Shown here: positions 12,117 to 24,499 of the stretch, piece by piece | How the letters are laid out: each line of letters opens with the position of its first letter | How positions within the stretch are numbered: the stretch's first letter is position 1 | NCBI GenBank assembly: GCA_029204225.1 | Contig: CM055108.1 | Coordinates: 2,234,668-2,298,667 of the forward strand | Source of the DNA: Diphasiastrum complanatum | Taxonomy: Eukaryota; Streptophyta; Lycopodiopsida; Lycopodiales; Lycopodiaceae | Direction of reading: 5' to 3' | DNA: 64,000 nucleotides | Program-made: the position numbers and the translations under genes | Notes under the pieces: model-generated | Database searches by the model: none | What the model saw: the letters and a program-made list of their open reading frames with translations, nothing else | Told to the model about the DNA's origin: nothing

Positions 12117-13230
12117 GACTGCAGCTTCAATCATGCACCTTCACAATCAGCTGCAATCCATATGATGGGATGGCAACCAGTTGGATTAGCATGTTGAGAA
12201 GATCAGGATGATCTTCGCTCAGCTCGCTGCATCAAGACAGGAGCACCAGGTCCTAGCACCACAACAACCAATGTACTTCATGAAATCTCTACCGACGTCC
12301 TATCAGCTGCTAAGAATGCTCATACTGAGTCTATCAGATATGACGTTCAACAAAGCAGTCAGTCTTGTCATTGATGAGAGACTGATGAGAGACGAAGGAG
12401 AGGGAAGCAGTTATCAAGAGAAGGCTCTCTTCACGAAAGAAAAGAAGAAGAAGAAGAACAAGCCAAGATTCAAGAAGACAAAGTCCTCGAATCAACAATC
12501 TTCTTCTTGCAATCACTGCCACAATCCAGGCCATACGGCCAATAAATGTTGGTTCAATCCAGCAATACCTTGCACGCACTACAAGAAGAAAGGGCATTCT
12601 ACATACGATTGCAGATTCAACCCAAAAAGAAAGAACAAAGCTGAAAAAGCTAATGTTGCAAAGTCATCAAAGGATGCTGACAGAGGTGACGAAGCTTTCA
12701 CGATACTCGATGAAGCTTCAACGAGCTACACTGAACATGACTACGATGTAGTCATTGATTCAAGAGCAACATCTCACATAACCTGCAACAAGAAGGTCTT
12801 GATCGACTTCAAAGAGTTCGAAAACAATAGAGCAGTGATTCTAGGTGATGGGAGCAGACACGATGTCAAAGGCATCGGCACTCTACAGCTACGAACATTG
12901 TCAAGCCAAGCAAAGCTACCAGAAGCACTCTATATGTCCTCACTCAGAAAATATTTGCTATCTATTTTCAAAATGGCAGATCTTGTCATTCGAGTTTTAT
13001 TCGATGGCAACACTTGCCACATGATCGAAAAGATGACAAACGAGTTGTTGACGGTCGGATGCAGAGAAGCAAACCTCTACCAGGTCAAGATAATCTGCAA
13101 CTCTGATAGCATATTAAATGCATCAGAAAATGAAGATCAGCTCTGGCATAGGAGAATGTATCATCTGGACATGCGGAGCTTGTATGACATGAGCAGAAGA
13201 GACATAGTCACCGGGCTCACCCTCATTTTT
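12117..13230 (+). pseudogene. Copia gag-protease-pre-integrase fragment
   Basis: Before 12208 the frame is broken (TASIMHLHNQLQ). From 12208 one open frame runs through a gag tail (IFAQLAASRQEH, LPTSYQLL), a lysine-rich segment and two CCHC-like knuckles (CNHCHNPGHTANKC and CTHYKKKGHSTYDC). A protease follows, whose active-site motif is DSRATSH near 12757 instead of DSGATSH, a single Gly to Arg change that should inactivate it. It ends in the pre-integrase motif LWHRRMYHLD near 13140. Homology stops at about 13230. The gag resembles the scrap at 47820-47985 (RTVASVMH), so these are the same lineage. Confidence 0.88.
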
Positions 13231-16200
13231 TACGTTAAAACTAGATCTTTTCTCAAATTCTTCTTATGGAGATGAAATTTTTTCAACGCCTTGCCACATA
13301 ATATTTTTTTTTTGTAGCAACGGCATGGACTACTAACAAGCGTGTCTCACACAATATGTGTAGCACTTCATGACAAAGATCAAATGATTTTGTATTGTCA
13401 TGTGGCGATTTGAAGGGATGGGATGAGAAACTCCACTAGCATTTTTGCATATTAGCCATGCACCAGTTGGAATGGTGTTTGATTGGTTTTGGCTTCTTCA
13501 CTGATTTCATGAAGTAGGATATAGTATATGATTATATATATTTTCTCTTCATCAATATAAATGGATTTTCAGTATTGCACCTTGAATAGGGATCAATTAG
13601 GCTTCCGTGCATCAAATATTCAACAATGTCGCGGTCTAATATGGTACAACATCAACATAAAATAAATATGGATCCGATAACTCATCATCAATCAAAAGAT
13701 TTTGCTACGTCAGTTTGATTTGAGATAGATGATCAATCAACTAGATGATTATTATAGTCCTTGTGTTGTAGGTTTTATTGACTAGGAACAACAAGGGAAG
13801 ATGATTAGTGTAGACTGCTAAGTGTGTGGCCATTAGGTAATTGTAAATTGAGTTGATCTAAACTTGATACTAGCACTGTACTATTCACATGTGTGAGAGG
13901 CCATATGGATCAATAAATGTTGTTCTGACTGTGGCACGTTCAAAGACAATTGTCATTCTAGATGCAAAATAGCTAGATTTGAAGCGTAGAATTCTAGAAA
14001 TTCCATTAAAGTGCAATCCTTGATGTGTGATTCATGATTACAGATCCAAATGAGGGGCATAATCTCTAATGTTAACATGGTATCAGTGCCATGATCCAAT
14101 CATTCACCAAGATCCATCTCAAATTAGCAAGGTTTCATAAATTTGATTGGATTCAAGCTTAATGTTTTGATTCTAATAATTTCTTAAGTGGTTTTAGGGT
14201 CTAGTAGTTTTCTTTCACTATGTGTGATCTCAGAAATCAACAATGATCCAAAATTTTGAGTTTGTACCAGTTTAGTATGTGTTTCTAGATTGATTTTTGA
14301 GAACACTCTAGAATTAAGAGCTTGAAGAGGACTTTCACATGCATGTCACTCCTAGGGAAGCTTAACTTTTTAATATTCATTTGATTTTTAGACCTTTTTA
14401 GGGCACCCAACCTATGTCATTTAAGTTTAGATCAATCCAAGTACAAACTACTTTGTATAAAAGCCAAAATGTCATTGATTTCTCAAGTGTCATCAATAGA
14501 CTGAAAGATTCTGTGGTAGCTTAGTTTCAAGTGGAGAGTGATTTAGGCCTAAGTAAATCTAAAATTAGCATTTGGAGATGAGAAATGTCATGTTTAGCTC
14601 AAGCTTGTGTGCCTCAATTTCGATGAATCGAGCAAAGACAGTCTCAAGCAATTTGATGTTGGTGAGGAGAGTGAACCAAAAGACCTAATTGGATGGTCAA
14701 AGTGACTGATGAACCCTACCCCATGGAGGAAGAATCAAAACTATTCTAGTGCATTTCATACATGGAATGAAGGGATAGTAAAGTGATACGGACAATACTT
14801 AGCTCTCAATGCCATAGTGTTCCTTTCCAAAGACACAAATTACGAACTGCTTATTACAATGGTTTACAAATAGTCCATCTGTATGCGTTTACTACAATGC
14901 CTTGAAAATCTTGATCACGCAAAAGAGCTTGATCATTTCTATTTTCCAAGAGGCATTTTGCATTTGTTTATTGTCACTATAACTTCAGTCATAATCTGAA
15001 AAAAACAAATTTGACTCACCGAATGGGGTCTATTTGATGTTGAAGTTTTTCGTGCCGCAGACCCATGTGACGCTGTGGAGAGTAGGAACATGATCAATAA
15101 TAGTTCCAGCATGGCGCCTGGCTTCATGTGATAGAAGCTCTTAGATAGAGTCGTAGTTATCATCGTCAAAAGAAGATCAACCGCGCCTCGCACGCCGAAA
15201 ACTCTCTCTCTCTCAACTCATAATTCACATTAGTGCTTTTTGGGCCTTGTCTTTAAAGGCAATACTATGTGGCAATACTATGTGGTGAGCTTTGTCAATG
15301 GAGTATGGAGTTTGTAACAAAGTCAACGTTACTCGTTTTGCAACTCTCCGTCTGATGGCCCCGTTTCTCCAAACAGGATCCGTTTCGGGTGCCGTCTATT
15401 TCGGCCAGGGTTGGTTAATTTTTTTGGAGCAAAATTTTAAGACCCCTTATAAGTGAAAAGAATGAACACATGCAACATGCAAACAATCAATGATACATAT
15501 GACTTGAACATATGACTTGAAGAGTAAAAGCATGAAAAATGAATGGCCCATGCAAGTAACTGAAGATCCATAATGGTCAAAAGCAAAAGAAAAGCTAAGA
15601 TTCACTTCTAAATAAGAAGAGGTGCATGTCTTCTCCTTCCTCGTGTTCATGAGTTGGCTCTCTTTACGCTAGTTTCTACTATTTTGTACCTCAAGCATCG
15701 TCACTCGTTCGCGAATGCTTGATGCAATTCAGGAAATTTGTGGAGTGGGAACTGTCGACCATACCCGTCCTTCATCGATCTACTCAACTTTGTCAAGGTA
15801 TGGCGCTTTATGTACTTGTTGACTTTTATGTTGAGTCGTCTATCGTCTGGTATAATTCCTTGGGTGTGGTATACTACATAGCTTCTGGGTTCTTCGTCAC
15901 TAGCTTTATGTATGCCCACCAACGTTTTGAACTAACATCCAATCATGATCAGAGTCAAGGAAAATTTCATAACAACTTGTCAGAAATCTCCTCTGCCCAC
16001 TTATAGGTGTGAGTGGGAGCATCATGGTTAATTAAAAGAGATCGTTGGGTGGAATTCGATCTATGCGGACGATGTGAACTTCAAGAAGTCTACCACAGCA
16101 CGTAGCTTGGGATCCTTGATCAACTTCATGGCAATACCATCATTGTTGTGAGCGATGGTTTTATCGTCTTCTAGCAAGAACTTCTTGAAATAGTTATGAT

Positions 16201-16387
16201 TGTAACTGGTGCCCTTGCCATGGATTGTCTCACCAGTGTCTGGAAAGCCAAGTAATTGAACCCTGGTGTAAAGTCCAAATCCAAGGATCCTATTCTAAGC
16301 ATGCCAATCACAAGCAACACAAGGGAACCTGATGGTGGACAAACCAACCCAACCAAACAAGATCGAACGGATCTGGCCCCCAAGCTA
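13231..16387. other. Intergenic DNA, no gene supported
   Basis: Open frames such as 14939-15193 (minus) and 15701-15922 (minus) have no family motif and are interrupted. 15205-15216 is a short CT run. Part of 16000-16260 on the minus strand reads like a decayed protein (KLIKDPKLRAVVDFLKF), but I cannot name a family. Confidence 0.45.
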
Positions 16388-16736
16388 TGGATCAACCACT
16401 CAGAGAGGAATGAGACATCATACCAGCAGCATCCTGCCACAGGTCATGCTATCAAGCATACACTAGTGAGAGCCCAATAGGTATACTTATACCCTCCAAG
16501 GCCCATGCACCACTAGTAGTGCACTGTGACACCTCACTGGACACCTCTGCAGCCTATCTGGGCCACGTCATCCAGTTCCCCAATGACTCACTGATAGACC
16601 CATACAAATCCACCATCAAGTGTTTAAGCCTACAACCATTAATTATCACCATACATACATAAGGGCCCCAATTAACTTACGGGTTGTTGGTCTACCGGTC
16701 CCTAGCATAGACATGCTACTTGAGACCAGTCATGGG
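16388..16736 (-). repeat. Partial copy of a gypsy LTR
   Basis: Begins TGGATCAACCACTCAGAG and ends GAGACCAGTCATGGG. It is a direct repeat of 17180-17547, about 792 bp away, with scattered substitutions and one indel. Because the right copy abuts a polypurine tract and gypsy pol, this is read as a second, truncated LTR copy. Confidence 0.75.
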
Positions 16737-17179
16737 CAAAACACTCATCTTCACTCATGGATGAAAAACGGGATGACCCGCGACTACGACCAGATCTGTG
16801 ACTTGGAGATGTGTCATGAGACATTGGGAACACAATTTGGAATAATCTCTGCAAGCAATAAGGTATATTTTCAAAACATGCAACCATGTAGAGTTAATTA
16901 GTGCAAGAAATAAATTCAAATAAATGAGTTAAGAGTCTAGGGTAGAACAAGAAAAGTGATTCTTTGCATTCAACCATAGTTGAATATATTACAGTAAAGA
17001 CAAATCCAAGTAAATTGAGACAATATTCATATTTTGAGACTTTTTACCACCTAAAGTTGACAAGTTAGGGTGAATAAAAGTGGTAAATTTAGGAGAAAAA
17101 TGGCTCTTGGTTTGAATATGACTGGTATGATGCTGCTGATATGATGCCCCACTTTCAAATTTAAGAGAAAAATAGCCCT

Positions 17180-17552
17180 TGGATCAATCACTCAGAGAGG
17201 AATGAGGCATCATACCAGCAGCATCTTGCCATCGGTCATGCTATCAAGCATACACTAGTGAGAGCCCACTAGGTATACTTATACCCTACAAGGCCCATGC
17301 ACCACTAGTAGTACACTATGACACCTCACTGGACACCTCTGCAGCCTATCTGGGCCACGTCATCCAGTTCCCCAATGACTCATTGATAGACCCATACAAA
17401 TTCACCATCAAGTAATTTAGGCCTACAACCATTAATTATGACCATGTACACCTAAGGGCCCCAATTCCCTTATAGTCACAATTGATTTACGGGTTGTTGG
17501 TCTACCGATCCCTAGCGTGGACACACTACCCGAGACCAGTCATAGGTATACA
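17180..17552 (-). repeat. 3' LTR portion of the chromovirus relic
   Basis: Direct repeat of 16388-16736. Its right end, ...GGTATACA at 17552, is followed on the minus strand by the purine tract AATAAGGGGGGAAGAA (17553-17568), as expected for the start of a 3' LTR (TGTATACC in element sense). The left limit is not certain. Confidence 0.75.
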
Positions 17553-18720
17553 TTCTTCCCCCCTTATTCAAGTTCTGTCCTCAGAACTTAAAATTGGAAA
17601 AGTTCTTCCTTTAGCTTCCTTCCTGTTCCCAGGAATCGTCATCGTTTGTACATCCCCTCCATCAAACCAGATGATCGGTAACTATATGATTTCTCAATCG
17701 TTTAGTTCTTGTATCCAAGATCTTTTCGGGTTCAACTGGAGACACACCCGATGATTCATCCAACAGGTCCAATCGGTCTCCAGATCCAAGATGCTCTCCT
17801 TCATGTAGACTCTTTCAGAGACGGCTTATGCGAAATACGGGATGCACTTGAGATCCATTCGGGAGTTCCGATTGGTAAGCCAAGGATCCGATCTTTTTCA
17901 AGATCTTAAACCGTCCTCTATATCTAGGGGACGATTAGTAATGCTAGCCGGTATGCATTACACTTGAATCCACCGAGATTCTCAAATATACTCAGTCTCC
18001 CACTTGGAAGTCTCTCGGTAATCTTTTCAGATTTGCATAATGTCGATCCCTATCCTGGGTTCTCTGGACATTTTTACGTGCAATCCGTAGTATTTCCTAC
18101 ATATTGTGTAGGAAATCCACTATTTTCTGAAACTTGATCATCTGAGTCTCAACCGCGATGGGTGATATAGGTTTAAAATTATATGTAAGCATGCACGAGC
18201 TATAATCGGTAGCCAAATGCTTACTATAACTCAATCTCCATCAAGGATAACTTTCTCTCCGAGGAGATTGCTAAGAAAATATGAATACATATCTTAACTG
18301 ATCTTCTGATCACACGAGTAATCCTTCTTTTAAATAATCAAGTATAACTAGAATCTAAACTATGATTCATCAATCATAATTCATCGGATGTTTGTCCTAT
18401 ACTCAATAAAAGAAGACGACTACCTATGATTAGAAGAACTTTAAGTTCAAAGTCATTTCTAGTCTAGCAAATACGACCACCAAAAGCGACCAGTGAACTT
18501 CGAATCGTGAATGTTCATAATGTCACTTTGGTAATCCATAAAGCCTAACCAGATACTCTAATTACTTGGTCTTTACCCAAATAAGCATAGTTGATTTGGT
18601 AAAATGGCCAGTCATTACCAAAATTCCACTATCTTGTCTATTCATCCGGGGTATGAATACTATCCACTTCTATCGATTAGGTATTTCCTAGAATCTGAGT
18701 TATGATTTACCAATCCCAAC
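17553..18720 (-). pseudogene. Ty3/gypsy chromovirus integrase with C-terminal chromodomain, decayed
   Basis: Minus-strand translation, allowing stops and frameshifts, gives in order: an integrase core remnant (HFTKSTMLIWVKT, RLYGLPK; about 18530-18650), then YNFKPISPI with NMQEILRIARKNVQRTQDRD (about 18030-18190), then a GPY/F-type module (SPRYRGRFKILKKIGSLAY, then VHPVF; about 17810-17930). Last is a chromodomain (EPEKILDTRTKRLRNHIV, DSWEQE; about 17635-17740). The frame ends just before the polypurine tract and LTR. In chromoviruses the integrase chromodomain directs insertion to heterochromatin. Reverse transcriptase and gag were not recognised to the right, so the 5' half is lost or too decayed. 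Confidence 0.8.
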
Positions 18721-21700
18721 TCTCCATATTCCCAAGACCATACCAATCATAAGAGTGTATCACAAACCTTAAAAGATGCATGAGTTGTTCTTGAAAGTCC
18801 TTTCCATTTAAAAAGTTCAGACTTTTACAACTCACACACGGTGCCAATATAAGAATTGTAATCTAAAAAACGCCCTTACTTTAGACATGGCACAAATTGT
18901 CATTCCAAAGTTAGGGTCCCAATCTTTAATACGTCTAGATTTTCCTCTTACGTTCTAATCTAGAATAACTTAAGATTTATCGAAACCTCATTACGTGAAG
19001 TTCTAACTTTTGGCAAACAACTATCCAACTCTCCTGAGTCTTTCGGGATAGCATTTCATCCTTTCCGAACGGGAAGAGATAGGTCCAAAAGTTTTCATGT
19101 ATTGTATGCACACCCATCTGTAAATGAATCCAAAATGACTCATAAATGTTGTGACTTATAAGCAATACATTTCAACAATAATATCTATAAATAAGATTTC
19201 TATTGTTGATTTACAACAAGTAACTCAGAAGTAACGCTCCTGACTCGGTGAGTTGTATCAGATTTAGAAAATATTTAAATGTCTAGGTGTGGTACCAAAA
19301 CACCACATTTAATCTGATTTTAGATCAATCCTAGGTTAATAAGCAATTCTCAAAGATAAATTACCATAACCTAACGAGAAATTTTCTCAAACACAATTCT
19401 CATCAATATGCCTATGTACCAACAACTAGTTTATGCATGCAAATAAACTTAGTTCATGGAATACTTTGTAGATCCACATGATTAAAAGTTTGTACAAAAG
19501 GTTTTAATGATCCCACAAAGATTCACTACATAGCATATCTCTACAAATAACTTCTGATTTGTACACAACACTTTCATAACCGAGAATCATGTAACTTGGT
19601 TATCTTCTAAGAGAGAATATTTCTCAAAGATTGCTATTTCACATCCAAAATCTCAACCGGAGACTGCTCAAAAGAATATATTGCTAGCATGAATTTCCTT
19701 CCTTGCATCAACCCACGGATCTCAGTCCAAACTAAGATCAATTTGACTATATCCAACAAGGAACAGGTTTCAACAAACCTCCCATCTTGCAATAGAATTC
19801 CAAGTTCTGACACAAATCAATCGGACTTGTTATCAGCCACTTTTTTACTGCAAAAGTACTTTCTAAATTTTCCCTTTCTAAATCTTCAAACCAGATATCT
19901 ACTATAATCCTTAAAGGATTTCTGTAATATCTAAATATCCTATCATTTCTGATTCATAAAATAGGTCCATCATCGATATAACAGATTCCTCCTTCAATCT
20001 TGGACCGATGTTTCTCCTTGATAATTCTCTTTTCTTCCTACTTCTCCTCTTTTTAACAGGAAATGCCACGAGTTTCCAAGGGGTGCAGTTCATTCGAGAT
20101 TTGCCCAGGAGAAGAGTCTAAGAAGAGATCCAGGAAATCTTGAAAGCCAAAAGAAGTGTTGCATCAGTGCAAGAAAATACCAATGATGTCCGAACACATT
20201 GACTAAACCAAAGATCTTCTTGGTTATCAAGCTTGAGAACTGACCTGTAAATCAGAAAAGAATTTTTTGAAGATTCAAGTAGAGAAAATAAGTTTAGAAA
20301 ACGGTTTCATATATCATTTCTATGACATCGTCCATGGTCAACGGGTAATCAGTATTACCTTCCAAGAAATCACAAATTTTCGGGTTAATATCTGTGTTAA
20401 GAAATTCACCAATATATCATTTATAATGAAATAGCTTGTCGGGTTTCTGGTTTTGTAAATTTGAGATATCCAAAAAAGGGTCATGACCAATATCTCAAAT
20501 TTCCGACAAAACACCCGTTTCATGACCGATAGTATTTGGCATCACTAAGATTTAGAGCCATACTATGGTCAAGTGATCCAATTAGTTTCAGACCTTCATT
20601 TTGGAATCGCCTACGTCCCATACCACAGGTTCTTCCTCCACAAAGACCCTCCACTTCCTGATCAAAGTGTCAAAAAAATAGTACAATTATATGAAGTTCT
20701 CAAAAATTATTTACAAATTCCAACTTCATAAAACAATTACAAATCATACATTCTTTCGTCCCTTTTCACAATCTTTACGGTCACTGTAAGGTTCACAGTG
20801 ACAGATTTAGAAATGGGGAAGAATGAACCGGCTTTTTCATGTTCTAACAACAAACAGTGTTGGTACGCCCCCAACTTCAAGCACATCAAGAAACAACTTT
20901 TTCGTTCCATTTTAGTTTTTCCATCCTTGGCTTTTGGGCCATTTTTGTCTGTGTTAGTTTCCAAAAAAAGACGACACCTTGGTCAAAAAAATCCAAGAAT
21001 TCTTGTTGTTGGTTGTCCATTGCAGCTAATTAAGCGAATATAATTCGTCAATTGTGAAAAAAGCCTTACAAAATTCTTCCAGGAATTTAGCCCAATCACA
21101 GATCTATGGGTTGTGTCCTCCACCACGAGGAGGCCTTACCCAAAGCAAAAAACTGACAAAATTCACTTTTTTATTCTGGGACGTTGTGCAGCGACCAACG
21201 GTTTATCCAGTCATTGACAACTTCGGGGATTTCAATCGCCAAAAAAATTTCCGGTTGTTAGCCCAAGTTGTAAATCATAATAGCTAATTATCGATTAAAT
21301 AGATTTGCATTTGGCTTTTCAGTTTATTGCCTAGATGGGTCATCATTGTCGAGTGATGTCGGGCGAATTTTACAGTTGCCAACCCTAACCAGAATTTCAT
21401 CCCACCTATTTGCATACGAAAATCGAATTTATTTTATTTTTTTACGTTCGGTTGAACTCATTACGGGTATAAATTCCTTACAGAGTAATGTCCAAAAAAA
21501 AGTAGGATATTGGACCATAACGTGCGTGCTAATAGGATTATACCAATGAGTATTGCAAAATAGATCTTTAAGCAATATAAGTTCACAAAAATTGGTCAAT
21601 GCATCAGAAATCCAATTAACAACTTGACAAAAGCCATTACAATTCTTTAATCTTTTTAACTGCACTTATCAATCCAAAGTCCACTCCGACTTAGATAAAA

Positions 21701-21873
21701 AACGTATGGAAAAACAATTAGCAAAAAAAGTTTTAATTAAACTTTACCTCCAGCCAACCCCCCCCCACCCCCCATTCCTCTCTCTAGTCTAATTCTCGTC
21801 ATGTCGGGCCTCTCCATTAACACTTTACCTCGGGCCTCTGAAAGACCAGACTCCTGCAAGCTGAAGAGGAAGT

Positions 21874-21874
<1 letters not shown>
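18721..21874. other. AT-rich DNA, no gene supported
   Basis: Perhaps more of the decayed chromovirus at its left end, but no reverse transcriptase, RNase H, gag or PBS motif could be read on either strand. All open frames are short and lack motifs. 21751-21775 contains C-rich runs. Confidence 0.45.

Positions 21875-21953
<79 letters not shown>
21875..21953. repeat. (GA)n microsatellite, about 39 units
   Basis: Uninterrupted GA dinucleotides. The open frames through it encode only Arg-Glu or Ser-Leu repeats and are not genes. Confidence 0.97.
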
Positions 21954-21959
<6 letters not shown>

Positions 21960-22719
21960 TGGGGATGCTCCCTCCACCATTTTTTCCTCTCTCAAAAGCA
22001 GAGAATAGGTATAAACAGGGTGCACTAGAGGGCGTGGATCCTGAGTAGATCCGGAGAGTCAACTTTGCAATTGTTTCACAGGAACAAAAGTTCAATTAGT
22101 TTTTTCCATATGCTTAAAGCTTTCCGTGCATTCCTATTGTTGTTATTGCAGATTTACAGATGCCTTTAGGGCGTTTTTACAGCTACTATACATTCCTACT
22201 TGCATAAGCAGTCCTATTATAGAAAATTTAGAGCTTAGCTTTGGTTTAGCTTCAGCTTGAAGCCATCCACCATTTCCATATTGCTATTCATTCAAAATAG
22301 AGATGCAAGTAGAATGCAAACATTGTTGCCATGCTTTTATGTATAAGCAACTTTTTTTACAGATTGCATACAGGTAAGGTTTCTTAACCCAAAAAAATAG
22401 GGCCAGAGACCCTGATTTGCATGTTCCCGTCCATATTTACAGAATAGACTAAGCTTTAAACCATACCATCAGTTTGACGGCTTTACTGATTCACACAAGC
22501 CTACAAATTCAGTTAGTTTGTAAAAAAACCAGCATAAACTTGTAAATCACCAAGAAACCGCCATGCAAATCCTGTAAGAGACCACCAACACTTACAACCA
22601 GTGATTAGTCTTTTTTGTGTATCTTTTCTTGCTTTTACTCAGATTCAAGCCAAAACTGGCTTAGTAAAAATCAAAAGATAGCCAACAAAATCACCTAAAT
22701 CACTATGTAATGAACAAAA
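21954..22719. other. Unassigned DNA
   Basis: AT-rich; no coding, repeat or RNA feature seen between the microsatellite and the gag relic. Confidence 0.5.
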
Positions 22720-23480
22720 AGCCGTAAAAACCAGCATTCAACTGATATTGATCCAATTGCTAATAGATAGAACACCAAATATTTTCTCTTTTGGGAAAGG
22801 ATTTGTTAGAAATATCTTTCATAGCTCTCTAGAAATCAGTAGTGAGTTTGTCCATGTGGGTTTGCTGAGCTTTTTGCCCACTTGATATAGGATTTCTGAA
22901 GATTGGGCTACAGTCTCAAGCTTCGGATGATTAAGACGAACTTCAGGATTATTGGATTTCTTTCATGGTTATCAAAGTCCTCATTGGACCCCTCGTCTTC
23001 TTCACAAATGGCATCAATCATCACATCCTTAGGTTGATCATACAGGACAACTAGTTTTAGCTCTCGGCGGATACTTTTAAGAAGTCCAACCAAGAACAAT
23101 TTGATGGCCATATGTTCGCTGCTATTTTCATGAACACATTCTAACTTGAGACATTTGAAATGCTCAATGTAGTTTCTAACGGACTCTTCACGACACATCT
23201 TGACATGTGTGATTTGTATGAATGGGCTTTGAGTCAGTTTGGATGGTTTGAAATGCTTGATAAGAGCATCTTTGAGGGTATTCCAAGGAACATCCAAGTT
23301 GAGACATCACTCTTTGGCAATTCCATAGAGGAGCATAGAAAATAATATGAGCTTGTCAGTTTCAGAAGTGTCTTCATAGAGACAACATGCATTATCAAAG
23401 TGTTGGAATGGATTAACAGATCCAGTTAAATTTCTCTAGATCTATTTTGAATCTTGTGAAGTCTATGGAAAAGTTTTTCC
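22720..23480 (-). pseudogene. Ty3/gypsy gag fragment (minus strand)
   Basis: From right to left the translation gives LTGSVNPFQHFDNACCLYED, TDKLILFSMLLYGIAKE (stop), DVPWNTLKDALIKHF, the gag tail REESVRNYIEHFKCL and LFLVGLLKSIRREL, an acidic linker, and then SFPKRENIWCSI. The last motif matches SFSARENTWCSI in the gag at 40935-41116, so the two belong to one gypsy lineage. The frame is broken by stops and at least one frameshift. No protease follows on the left. Confidence 0.8.
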
Positions 23481-23504
23481 TCAGGATAACTTAAGCTATT
23501 TCTA

Positions 23505-24060
23505 ATGGCCTTAACAGGTGCAACACAAGACTGGTACTATAATCAAGATGAAACTGAGCGTACAGATTGGGAGACTATCAACAAACGAGCCCTCATCGCA
23601 TGGTTCAAACCTCGGAAGTTTATGGAAGACCCTTTTTTACTTTTAAGTAAAATTAAAATGGGAAAGCGAGAAATGGTACTAGATTACATTGAACGAGTAA
23701 AACGCATCAAATCTGAGTACATAGCTGAATTGATTATTGAAAATGCCATGATTATGTGGTTTCTAGCAGGTCTTCCTAAAAGGATCACACGTGAGCAGAA
23801 ATGCCACAATGAGTATGCAACTTTGCAAAATGCTATGGACGATGCAATACGAGAGGAGGATGAAGATTCAGATGACAAGAAGGATATTGGTATGTTGTTA
23901 TTTACAACAGGGCAGACCACTACAACATCCACCACTATCACATCAACGAATATCAACGCTACTGCAGAGATCATGCTCAACGAATTCAAGAAACATGGAA
24001 AGAGCCAGCAGAAACAGATGGAGAAGTTGCAGTCACACGACATAATAAGGATTTGTGGAT
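23505..24060 (+). pseudogene. Ty3/gypsy gag fragment (plus strand)
   Basis: One open frame of 185 codons, beginning inside the gag domain: TGATQDWYYN, then FMEDPFLLLSKIKMGKRE, VLDYIERVK, IMWFLAGLPKRI and the acidic REEDEDSDDKK, ending in a Thr-rich linker. It is related to the gag at 6190-6708. It lacks the normal gag start, and no protease or RT follows. It lies head to head with the minus-strand gag at 22720-23480. Confidence 0.8.
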
Positions 24061-24218
24061 GACTCTTCGGTGGGGGTGGGAGCCACGGCCTCTTGTGAGG
24101 GACCACCCTCATTTTGGTTGAGCATATTTTGCAGTTGTGTTCTTTGCTCGGGAGTTAATGATTCATATAAATTTTTTACAAAGTCTCCCAAGCTTTCACC
24201 ATTGCCTGACCCCGACAT
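24033..24218 (-). CDS. Small unidentified reading frame
   Basis: ATG at 24218 gives MSGSGNGESLGDFVKNLYES, then LTPEQRTQLQNMLNQNEGG and a Pro/Ser/Thr-rich end. The LTPEQRTQLQNML segment looks like a short amphipathic helix. It could be a host exon fragment or part of an element-encoded second protein next to the CACTA relic. I do not recognise the family, and it may not be expressed. Confidence 0.25.
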   Translation of the reverse strand: MSGSGNGESLGDFVKNLYESLTPEQRTQLQNMLNQNEGGPSQEAVAPTPTEESSTNPYYVV

Positions 24219-24499
24219 GATTACTACATTCATAAACATACAATACATTACAATAAACCCTAATATATTGAAATGAAGTAGGAAAAAAAAATCGATTACA
24301 AAACTTTAATGCATATTGGAGTGGGACTTTCATACCTGTGTTAACAAAAGAAGAGAGATATGTGTGTAGAGCTCAAACCTGCACCAAGATTGGCATAAGA
24401 ATCATGTAAGCGACAATGTATAAGAATAGGTATATCTAAAAATTAAAACATTAGAATCATACAGTAATTTTATGTTATTTGTGTTTTGTACTTGTGCAT

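Noticed and set aside
14939-15193. Minus-strand 84-codon frame with a hydrophobic stretch
   Set aside because: No homologous family recognised, no supporting exons, and surroundings are non-coding.
21801-22095. Open frames on both strands rich in Arg-Glu or Ser-Leu
   Set aside because: They are translations of the (GA)n microsatellite.
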